Origin: Moniliophthora roreri
Lineage: Eukaryota > Basidiomycota > Agaricomycetes > Agaricales > Marasmiaceae
Direction: 5' to 3'
Assembly: GCA_001466705.2 (NCBI GenBank)
Contig: LATX02000078.1
Location: 558,001 to 622,000 of the forward strand
Length of the DNA stretch: 64,000 bases
Part shown: positions 25,143-36,325 of the stretch, piece by piece
How positions within the stretch are numbered: position 1 is the stretch's first letter
Layout: every line of letters starts with the position of its first letter
Made by a program: the position numbers and the translations under genes
The notes under the pieces: generated by a model
The model's database searches: none
Told to the model about the DNA's origin: nothing
Seen by the model: only the letters and a program-made list of their open reading frames with translations

Positions 25143-27617
25143 TAAGTGGAATTAAGAAGTGAATTACTTGGGTTCTATTGGTTCTTGATAGCGGAACATT
25201 ACACGAATACCACGAAAGTTGTACTCTAGCGTCTACGGTCTGACTATATATCTGTAGGAAAAGTACAGACCTAATGGATTCTTTTTCTCAGCGCCAGCTT
25301 CACAAGTATGCCAGTGAATCAGCATGAACTCAAATCGTCATCTAGTACGTATGGACGAGGAGTACACTGTATCGGGATGGATCTGGGGAGCACAAGCCCT
25401 CAAGTGGAGGTGGCTAGTCTCCTCAGCGCTCTTCCCATCAATCTCTTGCCCATAGATCCGAAGTGCGGGGCAACGCCTACGACAAAGAAACTGCGTCATC
25501 TTGTCAGGCAGCCAGACGCCAGTGCATTGGGGAGAAGCGCCTTAGGAATGCCCATTTACGGATTGAGCAGTCAAACTGGCCCGTAGATCGGCAAATTAAG
25601 GAGCGTGAACCTCAATTTGACAGGTAGCGTACAACTACCAATAGAGGGATGCACATGTATAAAGGATTTCGTCCAACGTTTTACTGCTTAAGCCGATTCC
25701 CTGGAAGAGTGTATGCACCTGTCTTCCGAATAGATGTCAGAATTCGACAGGAGCATGTATAGACAGAAGCATGTACAGCAGCCCTGACGAACCACGATCA
25801 CGAGACTTCCCCGGCTACCCAGTTACCGCATGTTCAGCGGGCGTTCCGGTATATCAGGCTCTACTGAGCGATGTGTTTCACGCTATGCAGACATTGAGAC
25901 CTGTGCCTATCCACGTTGTATTGATAGACTCGGCGTAGTGTGGGTGCATGGTGATCACTTGTGTATGGGTCGAGAACGAGGCCAGGGTGGATACATCCCC
26001 GGGTGGACAGGGTGCCTTGGCAATACCAATCGCTTCAATGTCTGTCGGAGTAGGAGCAGAACTGGAAGACACGAAGTGGGTCTGTATCGCTAACGATGAC
26101 CTCGCTCAACAGCTCTCTTCCGAGATCCACATGAGAAGACAGGGAAAAGGTCTCGGGTTACGGTGGATGCCTACCCTTCCCAAGTTTCGGTATCGTCATG
26201 GTGGATGTACTCGAAAAAGCGGATACTGGTCTTGTGTAGGTCGGGAAACGAGGCAAGCATGGATCTAGCATGTTCGAAGATAGGAGCCTGGCTGACTTTC
26301 GTGGGCCAAGGCAACCGAGCATATGGCCAATACTACCCACGTGAGAGGGTGTGCATGTGTCAAGGACACGCGACAGATACTATGGGCGTTTGTTTGAGGA
26401 AACTATTCGTTATAGTCAGCACCTTTGCTGGGGGCGACGATGAACCAAGCTCTGTAGTACTCACTTAAGTTATGGGAGGAACACGCCTGTACCGACAAGC
26501 CTCAAAAACGCACCCACCTCGGGTTATTGGTGGATTGGTGCGAGGTGATGCATTGCCAAGATATTTTGTGATATGTTGGTCCTGAACCCTGGTCTGCCAA
26601 CTGGAGAGTAACTGTCAAAATTGGACCAAAGAACCGATATGAAAGCGTTAACTGACCAAAAATGGTCGCAGGCAAACTCTGCGAGTTCTATAGCCTGTAC
26701 CGTGCTACCAACAAAGCAGACAACAGCGGAATTGGCGTGTGGTGGGCAGAGATACTAGACTAGGTAAATTCTGCGCTAGCGATGGGTGTAAAGTGGATGT
26801 TCGTTCTCCTAGGGCGTGACAACAGCGGAACGGATGGTGGGTTCGTTCAACGAGTGCTTATTTCGCTCAGGTCATGTCGAGAGAAATGTGGGTTCGTCCT
26901 GTAAAGATCGGCAAAGTCGCGATAAGACCCAGTCGAAAAACTTCAGCACCTCGGTTGATTGTGGATAGGTCGACCGCTGACCCAGCCCAGCCCAACCCAC
27001 TACCTGGCTAATCCATCCCTATGAGCACAAAGAACCCGCTCGAAACGTGTTCTGATGCAGAGATCGAGGGACAGTCCGACAGACGAAAAGCAATCCTCTA
27101 AACGGTTCTTCTAAACTCGTAGACATCCTGCGTCAGATATATCATTGAAAGAGACGAATTACATTCTTAACTCACATTTTCAAACTTGAAGCAAGAAACA
27201 AAAAGCTTATCGAGAAATCGGGCCTTGACCGATATCTGCCCGCCAATGTGCCATTGATTAGTGCGTTGTTTTCCGCTATAATTTGCGGTGACCTCGTGGA
27301 GTCAATTTCAATAGGAAGACGGTGAGTTCGTTGAAAGAAATGATGAATCAGAAGTAGGTGGGTCGAGTGGGTCGACAGTGCGCCAAGGCGAAGGATTAAT
27401 TCACGAGGTGAGTCGTGGGAGTCGTGGGTGCCAGCGCTTACGCCGAGCGTTCACCTTCAAGTATCGGACGATCGACGCTTCTGTACGCTAATGAACTCGA
27501 TAGGCCAGAGCATAACGGAGCACTTGGTACCAAGGAAAGTCTTCAGGGCTGCTCATACTCCCAGAACGCTTTATTCCTCAATTCGGGAATGTGGTGGACC
27601 AGTAATACCAGCCACTT
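25143..27617. other. No confident gene; possible decayed coding fragment
   Basis: A plus-strand stretch at about 25990-26200 reads protein-like sequence (GALAIPIASMSVGVGAELED, then WVCIANDDLAQQLSS) without a supporting gene model, so it may be a relic. The segment 27590-27611 repeats a 22-bp sequence found again at 36106-36127, at the other end of the rearranged region. Confidence 0.3.
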
Positions 27618-29010
27618 TTAGCGTTCTCCGGTGACAGGCACCACACATCACAAAGAGATGGCCGAATGTTTCATGAAGGCTTGTTCGGGTCCGTTTCATG
27701 GTGAGCACCGAACTCATTTCGTCATCGGCCATAGTCCTAAAATCGCCTTCTACTCGGTGTATCGCTGTTCAAAGCTCGTTACAGGCCTGACGGGGTACAC
27801 CTCCACTTTCTCGAGTGAAGGTGTTGAAGGACTACAACCCCGAACCACCAAACTGGAACAGGCGAATTTTTGAATAGACCAAGTATCTACCCTTCTGCGA
27901 CTCGCACCCTTTCGCATCAACAGTCCTTTTTATGTTCACACCTACGGCAGGCAAGAAGCAGGATAACGAAAAACTATTCCTTATTATCCCAGTGGCTGTC
28001 TCCCGCGACCGCCACCGACTCGGAATCCGATCATGATCCGGTTTCTACTTAGTCCTTACTGAGTGATATGAAGAGGAGTAGGTCAATAAGGCGGCCAGGG
28101 AAAAACTGGATGAGCTTTCATCTCGACACGAAACCAACTCTCTCATGACCACCGGAACTTTTTCAGGATGTTTGGTGCGCTCATGGATACGGTATTCCAT
28201 ACAAGTTTTTCCGTAACAGATTGAACGTTGAACACTGGCTGCTCCTCCGATGTGTTGCATCGCGCTGTTCCGCGTCGCCACAGGAGCTTGCTGCGCTTCT
28301 GTATTCACCTTCAAGCGACCTCAGTATAACACATCGATTCACACAGCCTGTAAATCCATCGTCTCAAAGATATCAACCGGATATGACCGACCTTGCCGCT
28401 CATCACGGCACCATTTCTGACAATCTCCGACGACCCTGCTTGCGAAGCCTTGCTTTGACATCAGCTGTCCATATAACATTTTCCTTGTAACACCATGAAT
28501 GGGACTGAAGAGTTGGTTGTATATGAAGATGGTCTGGAGCTGCACTTAGCGACGATATTTTTGGTGAGTTCGTTTGTGAGCTGATAGCGAAATTGCTAAC
28601 GTCGATTGGCCATTATAAGCTTCCAAACACTTCTCTTTTTTTTTTTATCTCGTGCATGACACTCGCTCGAAGGAGCCTCTCAGATACAGTTGTTGACTCA
28701 TTCACGATGAATAGCAACTAGCTACGTATAGTAGAAGGTACGTAGCTCTGTTGACTGACAACTCAACAATCATCTACCCATCACTGCTCATTCTAGGATC
28801 ATAAAATTTGCGAGATTGACGCCACGACGAACGCGGATTTCGATTGCCATTTCTTGCCCTAATCTGTCTTTGGGGAGTCGTTTGGTATCATTGACGACGA
28901 CGGGAGCCTGGGAGAAAGTTTATATGATCCAGAACTCTGCGAGTCAAGTCTCCATTCCGTCCATCAACTCAATAAACAGGTAACGGGATCGGACTCTTAT
29001 AACTCGTACT

Positions 29011-30219
29011 ATGTCTACTTTAACCACCAATTTCTCCCCCCCAAACATGAATGCCAGCGCGCTCGGTGAAGAGATTGAAATACCTGCTGAGTTTGTCGCA
29101 TTTTCATCTCGCCTAATCGGATCATATATCGCGGTCGCAACCTTGGGGGTGAGTCGTATCCGGATTCTGAATCTACTTGCCGCAACACTCACGCCGGAGA
29201 GCGTCAGATGTTTCTGTGGGACGTGCTCATCAATCCGGGGAGCGAATATCGACTCGTTCTGAAACGAGGACTTGGATTGCTAACGGTCGCTTATGTCTGG
29301 GCCAGGTCAGAATCAGATTCTGTTGCATTCTGATGGCTCCTTTATTGATCTTTCGATGAGTAGAGTCGTCGCTCTTACAATTCTGATAGGAGCTGTCATC
29401 TTCCTCAGTAAGTTAGATGATAGCATGCAGTATTAGTGTAACTGAACGGTAAATTCTGCAGCGGTCCCACTGGATAGATACTGCTTTGTCTTTTCCCGAA
29501 TCGTTCTATCCCTTCTTCCAACATTTGTCACTGCTGAAAGTCTACTTCTCTTCTTCCGAGTACGAGCCATCTATCTGGAACAACGACGCGTCGTCGTGAC
29601 GTTCCTCGTACTCCTTCTGATCGTTGCAGCCTCATCCGCATTGATCCCATTCTCTTTTACTGGATTTCCGGCAGGTCCCACAAATCCCTACTGCACTGCG
29701 TCGGTGAATATGCAACTCTCGGAAGCGTTGATCGTCATTCCATTAATTAACGAGGTATTCACCTTCATTGCCATCTCATACAAACTCGTGCCGCCGAGAT
29801 TCGAGGAAGAAGAACCTGCTCAAAAATGTCTTATCCTTGACTTGCGAAAGTGGGCATTTTGGCGGGGAAAAGATCTTCCGATGCTTTCAAGAACACTTTG
29901 GCAGGATGGACAAATATATATTCTGTGTGTCGTGTCATCTACTACTCTCTCAATATGTCCTGCTTACTAGGCAACTACATACAGCATCTTCATCCTTACG
30001 ACTGTTGTCGCACTCGTGCCCATGTCCGTTGCGAATATTCCGGTGATATACAGATTCATCTTCATTGTGCCGCATATTGCGATCGAGAACAGCATGAATT
30101 CATATCTGTTTCGCAGTATCCGATCCAGTATGACTTTGCTGACTCGGGGTGGGGTCGACCAGACATTACCTATTTGTTGTAGCAATGAGCGGACGCAGGA
30201 AGGTAGAGAGTCGGTGTAG
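29011..30219 (+). CDS. Seven-helix membrane protein, left copy
   Basis: Member of a second mushroom family of seven-helix membrane proteins of unknown function. It starts MSTLTTNFSPPNMNAS; exons join at GSYIAVATLG, then MFLWDVLINPGSEYRLVL, VVALTILIGAVIFL, and a long exon with VPLDRYCFVFSRIVLSLLP, VVVTFLVLLLIVAASSALIP, RGKDLPMLSRTLWQDGQIYI, and finally SIFILTTVVALVPMSVAN plus the conserved NSMNSYLFRSIR near the C-terminus. Introns are short; the last uses a donor near 29930. No stop or frameshift is seen. Its inverted copy at 40730-41916 is also open but has lost this ATG. Confidence 0.72.
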
Positions 30220-30625
30220 CTAGCGATGCACATCGGATGTTTTGTACCATACGGCTTGTACTTCGGACTTTATTTGGACTACACAAGGACTCTATATATA
30301 TCAACGTTTCGACCTCGGCAAACATGGTCAGGATAGCTTGTGTGTTTTGAGATGCTCCTTGCCGCGCAAGTAGAGGTGGCATTCGTTGGTGCCATGAACG
30401 CTCTAGACTCTGAACACATAAAGCATACAAACACGCGTCTATTCTACGCGTTTGCCCTGAAAATCATTTAGATAACTTATAGATTGCGGGCTTAATAGAC
30501 TGGTTTGAAAGGATAAGACTAGTCTGAAAAGATAGTACTGACATTGACTTCAAAGTCTACGGGGTATACTTCAAAAATACCTTTCACCATTCGCTCTGCA
30601 AAAACGACCTCGTTAGCAATCACCT

Positions 30626-31483
30626 TCAGAACTGTGGAAACATTGAACTACTCACACATCCCTTCGGTAGATCCCCCGTCTTCAACATCACCAGCGTTAC
30701 CTTGTCATTGGTCAAGCTATACCACGTCGAACTGCTACGGCTCAGGAGCTCGGTAAAGCTCGCACTGAATAAGGTATATCTCGAGGTACCGGCCTCCTTC
30801 CACTTCACCATCCCCACGCGCTGAGTGTCCCAATCGAAAATAGATAGGTTAGGCGGGATCTGCTTGACGAAAACGAAACCTTCCAAAGCTGTCGGAAAAG
30901 CCTACGCGGTCACGAATGGCAATTATGACAGTGAGGTTGTAGTTGGCGCTACCATCATCATCGGCTGTTTTGACGAGGCACGAGTCAAGCGGCTGATTGA
31001 GAATCTCGGTTTGGAGAGGAATCCGAGGCTACTGATACTGTTTTTGTACGTTTCACCAGCGCTGAAGGCGACATTGAAGGGGGATATGGGGGTCGTCATA
31101 GGAAGAGAATGGCTGAATTCGTAGAACTACCGACAATAGACAGTCAAATGCTAAAGTTTGTGATAAATGAAACGTTGACTTACTTGGAAAGTGTCATATC
31201 GTATCCAGATGCCTGACCATTTTGGGATATATTGGCGGTGATTATACAGCCGTCGCACGCCCCCTTTAGATTTATCCAGATACGATATTGTGATGCACTC
31301 CGGAGGTGATCTCTAGGTTGTCCTGACGCGAACGGACCCCTCGAAGTGATGTTTTATTGGCTTGATGTCGATGGGCTCGATGGGATCGTTCAAGTTCACT
31401 GTAGAAGGTACAGTGTCGATCATGCGCTGGAAAATGGAGGCGCAAGTCTGTTGAGACGTATTTGGGTCGCTGAGCTTCGACAT
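30626..31483 (-). pseudogene. Broken gene of unknown family, left copy
   Basis: Starts at ATG 31481-31483 (MSKLSDPNTSQQTCASIFQR) and reads to a stretch around HFEGSVRVRTT, where CAG has become the stop TAG; the right-hand copy still has Gln here. Sequence continues after it in the same frame (RSPPECITISYLDKSKGACD), then an intron and a final exon with IFDWDTQRVGMVKWKEAG and TWYSLTNDKVTLVMLKTGDL. The same gene in the right arm is broken by different lesions. The function of the intact ancestor is unknown. Confidence 0.6.
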
Positions 31484-31939
31484 GGTGATATTGCGAATGG
31501 AATATTAGCGAGAAACGTCAGATCGATTTCCTTTCAGAAATTGGAGTGTTATGGACTTCAGCCCGATGACAAGTGGAAATGAGGTATTTCCAGCGAGGTA
31601 TTCAACGACAACCGTATTGTCGAACTTGGCGATAGTGCTCTAGCCGTCTGTGCTGCTGTTACCCGTTAGTCCCGAGTCGGGGTGATGATCACCATGTACA
31701 CCGCGAAGAATATATCCACAGGCGACCTAGAAATTCCACAATGTCAGATGCAGTGAAGTGAGTCGTGTGCGACGTACCACAGGAATCATGTCTTCTCTAT
31801 TAAACCCCATCTTTGCAAACTTCTTCAGCATACACTGGGTATCCAGACCAGTTCCAGGTACACCAGGCGGCGCAGCCTTCTTTGCATCAATCCTACCAGC
31901 TCTGTCCTACATGTTCATCAATGACCTGATCCTTAGTGC

Positions 31940-32850
31940 ATAGTGCTTAGCGCTCAGTTGTACGAGCTTCAGAGGGTCTATGACCAACTCGAATCGACGT
32001 ATGATGAACGTTGGAATCGTGCGTTCAAATGAACAACCTGCTTCGAGTTTGGAGTAGATCTACAGGGAGGCTCGGTAAATGATAAATACCTCAGAAACAG
32101 GTCGTACCGTTGCATGTATTTCCGCTGCATATAGTCGGGCCTTGGTTCCAGTGACCACTAGCCAATCTCTCCAAACTTCAACGATCATGGGATAGGTTTG
32201 CGTAATCTAACCCACTGTCTTCCAGAACCCAAACTTGCAAGTCGATGGTTTAGTGACGTCAACTGATGACACTGCAAGGAGATTTTGTGGATTGGGAAGT
32301 GGGTTCGTTACAACCAAGACCTGATACGTGGCTCAAATTCTTTCTCGAACTGCGGACAATCTACTCGGTGTTTCCGCTGATTTTGTTCCTGTGGTGCTTG
32401 AATAAGTGGATGCCGACTTTGACATTCGTGTGGATGTATTCCGAGTAGAAGCATGAATGAAGGATAGACAGCCTCCACCTAAACCCGAACACCCAAGATT
32501 TCAATATTCGGTATGTCATGACACTTTGGAATTGAAGCCCCAACTGTCTTTCAGCAAAACGAGTCAACTAAGGACGAGAAAAAGACAGAGTACCCATGGA
32601 TGACCGAAATTTCGACGGGAGGTGCTTCGTAGAATCCCCGAGCAATAATTCACTACTTTTTTCCGGTCAGCTATTACGGGTGAAGACGAATAATGTACTC
32701 ACCGCTCTCATCCACCTCTGCAGATTGACTTCCGTCTTGATTTTGTGGAGTACAGGGGGCTGACCGTAATCTACTGTAGTGGGTGTCAAGAAACCGGTGC
32801 TTTGTGGGTCCATCAGTCGTTGCCAAGTTGAGAGAACGGTCACAACCGCT
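31940..32850 (+). repeat. Segmental duplication B, left copy
   Basis: Repeated in direct orientation at about 43615-44545. The left copy contains the minus-strand relic of the gene that is open at 43568-43951: its ATG has changed to GTG and a Trp codon in the KTVGWIT segment has become TAG. The right end of this copy is the insertion point of the hAT-like element at 32855. Confidence 0.8.
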
Positions 32851-32876
32851 TACGTAGGGCTCGCTACCATACCCGT

Positions 32877-33098
32877 TGTTGTGAAATGGTATTTTGCATA
32901 CTCGGACTCGTTTCAATATTTTTCATATTCCTCTTACTTGTCTTATCCTCTAGTTTCAGCTACTATACAAATTCTAGTATTCCGACGTGTTTCGTACATA
33001 TAATACAAAATTTCAATACTATAAAAACTATATCTACTTTTACCTATGGACAATCAATCAATTCCTTACCATTTTCCTAAAATCACCAATTTACAACA
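32877..33098 (+). repeat. Left LTR of the copia-type element
   Basis: 222 bp, starting tgttgtgaaatgg and ending atttacaaca. It differs from the right LTR by three substitutions and one 4-bp indel. Confidence 0.88.
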
Positions 33099-33116
33099 GG
33101 TTATGGGCCCCAGTTC
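33099..33116 (+). promoter_or_regulatory. Primer-binding site of the copia-type element
   Basis: ggttatgggccccag directly follows the left LTR, the position and type of sequence used to prime minus-strand synthesis in copia elements. Confidence 0.5.
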
Positions 33117-33140
33117 AGCCTAAACCACTGCATCACTGTC

Positions 33141-33310
33141 CTAACCTACCAACGACCAACCAACCAACCAACCAACCAACCAACTAACTGACTGACCCCG
33201 AACAAACGACCAACTCTGAATGAACAACTGACTCTGAATGAACGACCGACCCCGAACAAACAACTGACCCTGAACAAGTGACCCAGACCAACCCTGAATG
33301 ATATAACCAT
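33141..33310. repeat. Short tandem repeats in the element leader
   Basis: An (accaacc)n-like tract at 33150-33185 is followed by imperfect copies of a ctgaatgaacgaccgacccc-type unit. It is a simple repeat in the untranslated leader of the retroelement. Confidence 0.6.
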
Positions 33311-33320
33311 CTGAAATCAG

Positions 33321-35086
33321 ATGATGATGGGAAACTCTGACAAGGATATTGTGAAGCTGAAGGGAGAAGAGAATTACAGGGCATGGGAATATAGGACTAG
33401 GGTGGTGGCGCCAAGGGGGGGGCAAGAAAAAAATTTAAGATATAGTGCCGGATTTTTTTCTAAGAGGTCCTCAGAGGGAACCAACCAACCATCACGTGCT
33501 AGACTTGCTATATATGGTAATCATTACATAATCAGTCTGCTCTGCATCCGTGCATCCGCAACCTTTTCTCCTCAATAACGACGCCTTTTGACCATCCCAC
33601 ATGCCCTGCAGGTCCAGTTCGACCTCGAATATGTTATGGAACTAGATGAAACACATGGGTGAGTAATGTGTTTGAACCATTACATTGAATCTGACTCACA
33701 AAGCAGGTTTCACAACCCTTGCTTTTGCAGGTTACAATCTGGTTTTCCACTACGGCAGCCTCAGTTTCACTGATATGAACCCCACACTCATATTACGGCC
33801 TCGACATAGCCGGCTGGGTCGCCCGCTTATTTGATTATCATCCGGAATCACGGTTGTTGCATTTATCGCTTTCGCATTCGGATTCCCCTGGTATGTCATC
33901 TTCTACTTCGTCTGATTCATCACTCTCATGCTCTTCTGGTCTAAAAGAGTGGTACTTCATTACTATGTCCTTGAAAAGAGAAGAACAACATACTGCAGTG
34001 CAAGTCGAGAACTTCCCATCAATAACAGGAAGGTTATCCAGTTCCTAAGTTGAGCGCCGATGAATCTATGGGACATTATGGCATATACAGTGGTTCTTCT
34101 CACCAGTAGTGGGTCATTTGACATGGTGTTGATGGTCAGCGCTGTGCATTAGGACAAAATTTTTTTCTTAGGGACATTTCTCTATGCTAGTTTGCTCCAA
34201 ATAGGTAGCTAGGACAAAGGAAACTGCCTAAATTTTTTGGGTATGGAAAACTTTTTAAGAGACCTCTGGACCGAACCAACCAACCGGCGGTATATGCCAG
34301 AACCACGGTCCGCCCCCCCCTTGGGTGGCGCAAGCTGCAAATTTATTAGAGATGTTGATGGGTGAAGATGAGAAGCCAAATGGGAGACCAAGCAGCAAAA
34401 CAGTGAAGGCCTGGAAGAGTAGGAGAGATGCAACCATGGAGATGTTGGTGAAATGTCTGGAGGATGAAGTATTGACACATGCCAAGGGATTTGATGAAGA
34501 TCCAGCAGGTCTTTGGGCTCATCTGACAGCAATATTCAGAAGGTCAGGAGTGGGAGCAGCTGTTAGGATGTGGAGGGAGTTCTCGAATGTGAAATATAGA
34601 GGAGAGGAGATGACGATAGTGATGGGACGGATCCGATCTCTGGCTGACGACCTCAAACGAATCCATAACGACCAACCTAGTGATACACAGATCGTTGCTG
34701 TCATGCTGAATTCCATTGCAGAATACTCCAGTTTTAGCGATCTTATTACGAATCTGGAGTCTTTGAAAGAAGAATTGGAGGTGGACGATGTCAAGCTTAG
34801 GATCATATGGAAGGTGAAGAATTTGAAGGATGATGGGCGTCTGGAGTCTGGGGGAGTACCAATGATCGCTAAAGGTGAAGTTGTGGCCTTGGCAGCTAAT
34901 TCAAAAGTTATTCAATGCAAGAATCCAAAGTGCCAGCGCACGGGCCATACAATTGAGGAGTGTTCTAGAGAAGGAGGAAAGAAGGAGGGGCAGTACCCAG
35001 AGTGGTATCTCAGACTCAGAAGAAATGACGGCTCCATGACCCAGATTACACCGACTTCAAGTTTCACTAATCACTATGCAATGTGA
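33321..35086 (+). pseudogene. Copia Gag gene, split by a MITE
   Basis: Gag-like nucleocapsid protein of the retroelement. The N-terminal part (33321-33411) contains KLKGEENYRAWEYRTRV, the usual start of copia Gag. The frame is broken by the MITE at 33412 and resumes after it in the same frame with QAANLLEMLMGEDEKPNG. The middle carries the UBN2-like helical region (AGLWAHLTAIFRR, MGRIRSLADDLKR), and a zinc knuckle CKNPKCQRTGHTIEEC lies near the end, followed by a Lys/Arg-rich tail and stop at 35086. Apart from the insertion no lesion is visible, so the insertion is the inactivating event. Confidence 0.8.
33412..34323. mobile_element. 912-bp MITE inside the Gag gene
   Basis: Terminal inverted repeats caaggggggggc are perfect over 12 bp, and the 8-bp target duplication ggtggcgc is perfect at 33404-33411 and 34324-34331. 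An 8-bp duplication and a CA-GGG-type terminus suggest a hAT relative. The interior encodes no protein. It has a direct repeat of an aagag-gaaccaaccaacc module near both ends. This is the youngest layer of the nest. Confidence 0.88.
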
Positions 35087-35105
35087 GTCCTCATCTGTGG
35101 GGGAG

Positions 35106-35323
35106 TGTTGTGAAATGGTATTTTGCATACTCAGACTCATTTCAATATTTTTCATATTCCTCTTACTTGTCTTATCCTCTAGTTTCAGCTACTATACAAA
35201 TTCTAGTATTCCGACGTGTTTCGTACATATAATACAAAATTTACTATAAAAACTATATCTACTTTTACCTATGGACAATCAATCAATTCCTTACCATTTT
35301 CCTAAAATCACCAATTTACGACA
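35106..35323 (+). repeat. Right LTR of the copia-type element
   Basis: 218 bp, starting tgttgtgaaatgg and ending atttacgaca. A purine tract gtgggggag precedes it at 35097-35105. Confidence 0.88.
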
Positions 35324-36325
35324 CCGTACTGTCTCCAAAAAAAATGGGAGAAGTACGATACGGTTTACAGGTCAATCGCAAACCGTACAGACCGTACCGT
35401 CAGACAGGTTTACGACCGTAATACGGTCGGGGTGGGCGCTTAACGCGGCGATGGCCTCCGAAAATGCCGTCTCACGACTTTTTTCGGTTCTTCAACATCC
35501 TTTCACGTCGCCTGGCAATTGCGCCCAAGCCTGGTTTGAAGTACCGCCTTTGCCAACGTCATCAGCGCCGGCCAAGACGGGTCATGCTCACCTTCTGGAT
35601 CCCTCATCAAGCTTCTATTGGGCTGATGGAAATATTGAATAAGGGTGAATGGATTACTAGAGTGACGAAAGTGAGCCATTGGTCTTTTCATATGTATACC
35701 CATACTAATAACCCTTGATAGTCCTTAATGACAGACATATTCAAAAGGAGCCTTCTAGACTATAGAAGACATAAACTCACCATTTCCATCTACAATTAAT
35801 CCATGTCCTGTTGTTCAAAATCAACGAAGTTCATTTGAATTTGCAGTATTCGATGACCGGCCCTTAAGCACTCGCAAACACTCGGCGCAGACTTGGCAGA
35901 GCTGTAAATGGTCTCAACCAGCCAATTTTTTCGCCAGGTTTGAGCCCTCTGAATTGTACCGTATATATGGTTAACGGTACGGTTACGACCCCGTACCCGT
36001 ACCGTTGAGGGGGTCATGATGGGCTTGTACGGTACGGCTACGGGCTTGCCCATACACCTTACGACCATAACCGTATACGGGTACGCTAACGAGCTCTATT
36101 GGGATTGTGGTGGACCAGTAATACCAGTCAGAGCTGGTAGGAATGATGCAAAGGAGGCTGGGCCGCTTGGTGTACCTGGAACTGGTGGGTTTAATAGAGG
36201 AGACATGATTCCTGTGGTACGTCGCACACGATTGCCAAGTACTCACTTCACTGCGTCTGATATTGTGGAGTTTCTAGGTCACCTGTGGACATACTCCTGG
36301 CGGTGTACACGGTGATCATCACCCC

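Larger units (their letters stand above)
27618..31900 (+). repeat. Segmental duplication A, left arm
   Basis: This block is matched in inverted orientation by about 36115-43550, after removal of the 3.1-kb element at 36326-39386. Shared landmarks in mirrored order are the 27620-28500 block with 43550-42500, the seven-helix gene at 29011-30219 with 40730-41916, the broken gene at 30626-31483 with 39601-40310, and 31780-31895 with about 36215-36130. Substitutions and small indels are spread throughout, so the duplication is not recent. Confidence 0.88.
32877..35323 (+). mobile_element. Gag-only copia-type LTR retrotransposon (TR-GAG)
   Basis: Two LTRs (32877-33098 and 35106-35323) bracket a primer-binding-site-like sequence right after the first LTR, a leader with tandem repeats, a Gag frame, and a purine tract just before the second LTR. 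No protease, integrase or reverse transcriptase is present; only about 20 bp separate the Gag stop from the right LTR. This is the structure of a terminal-repeat element with a GAG domain, which would rely on enzymes of an autonomous copia relative. The 4-bp ccgt on both sides may be a shortened target duplication. Confidence 0.82.
32855..36098. mobile_element. hAT-like element interrupted by a copia element
   Basis: Left end TAGGGCTCGCTACCATACCC and right end (reverse complement) TAGAGCTCGTTAGCGTACCC match at 18 of 22 positions with the next two bases GT. Both ends carry ccgtaccgt / acggtacgg subterminal motifs (35340-35430 and 35945-36085). Without the inner copia element the unit is about 0.8 kb and has no transposase, so it is MITE-like. 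The flanking 8-mers (cgcttacg on the left, ttgggatt on the right) do not match, unlike the element at 2418, which suggests that the DNA on one side was replaced by rearrangement. Confidence 0.6.

Noticed and set aside
30825..31124. Plus-strand gene in the left A arm
   Set aside because: It is antisense to the last exons of the broken minus-strand gene, and the frame is not conserved in the right arm.
33141..33190. Telomere-like repeat (ccaacc)n
   Set aside because: It is short, internal and within the leader of a retroelement; the motif is not the fungal telomere repeat.
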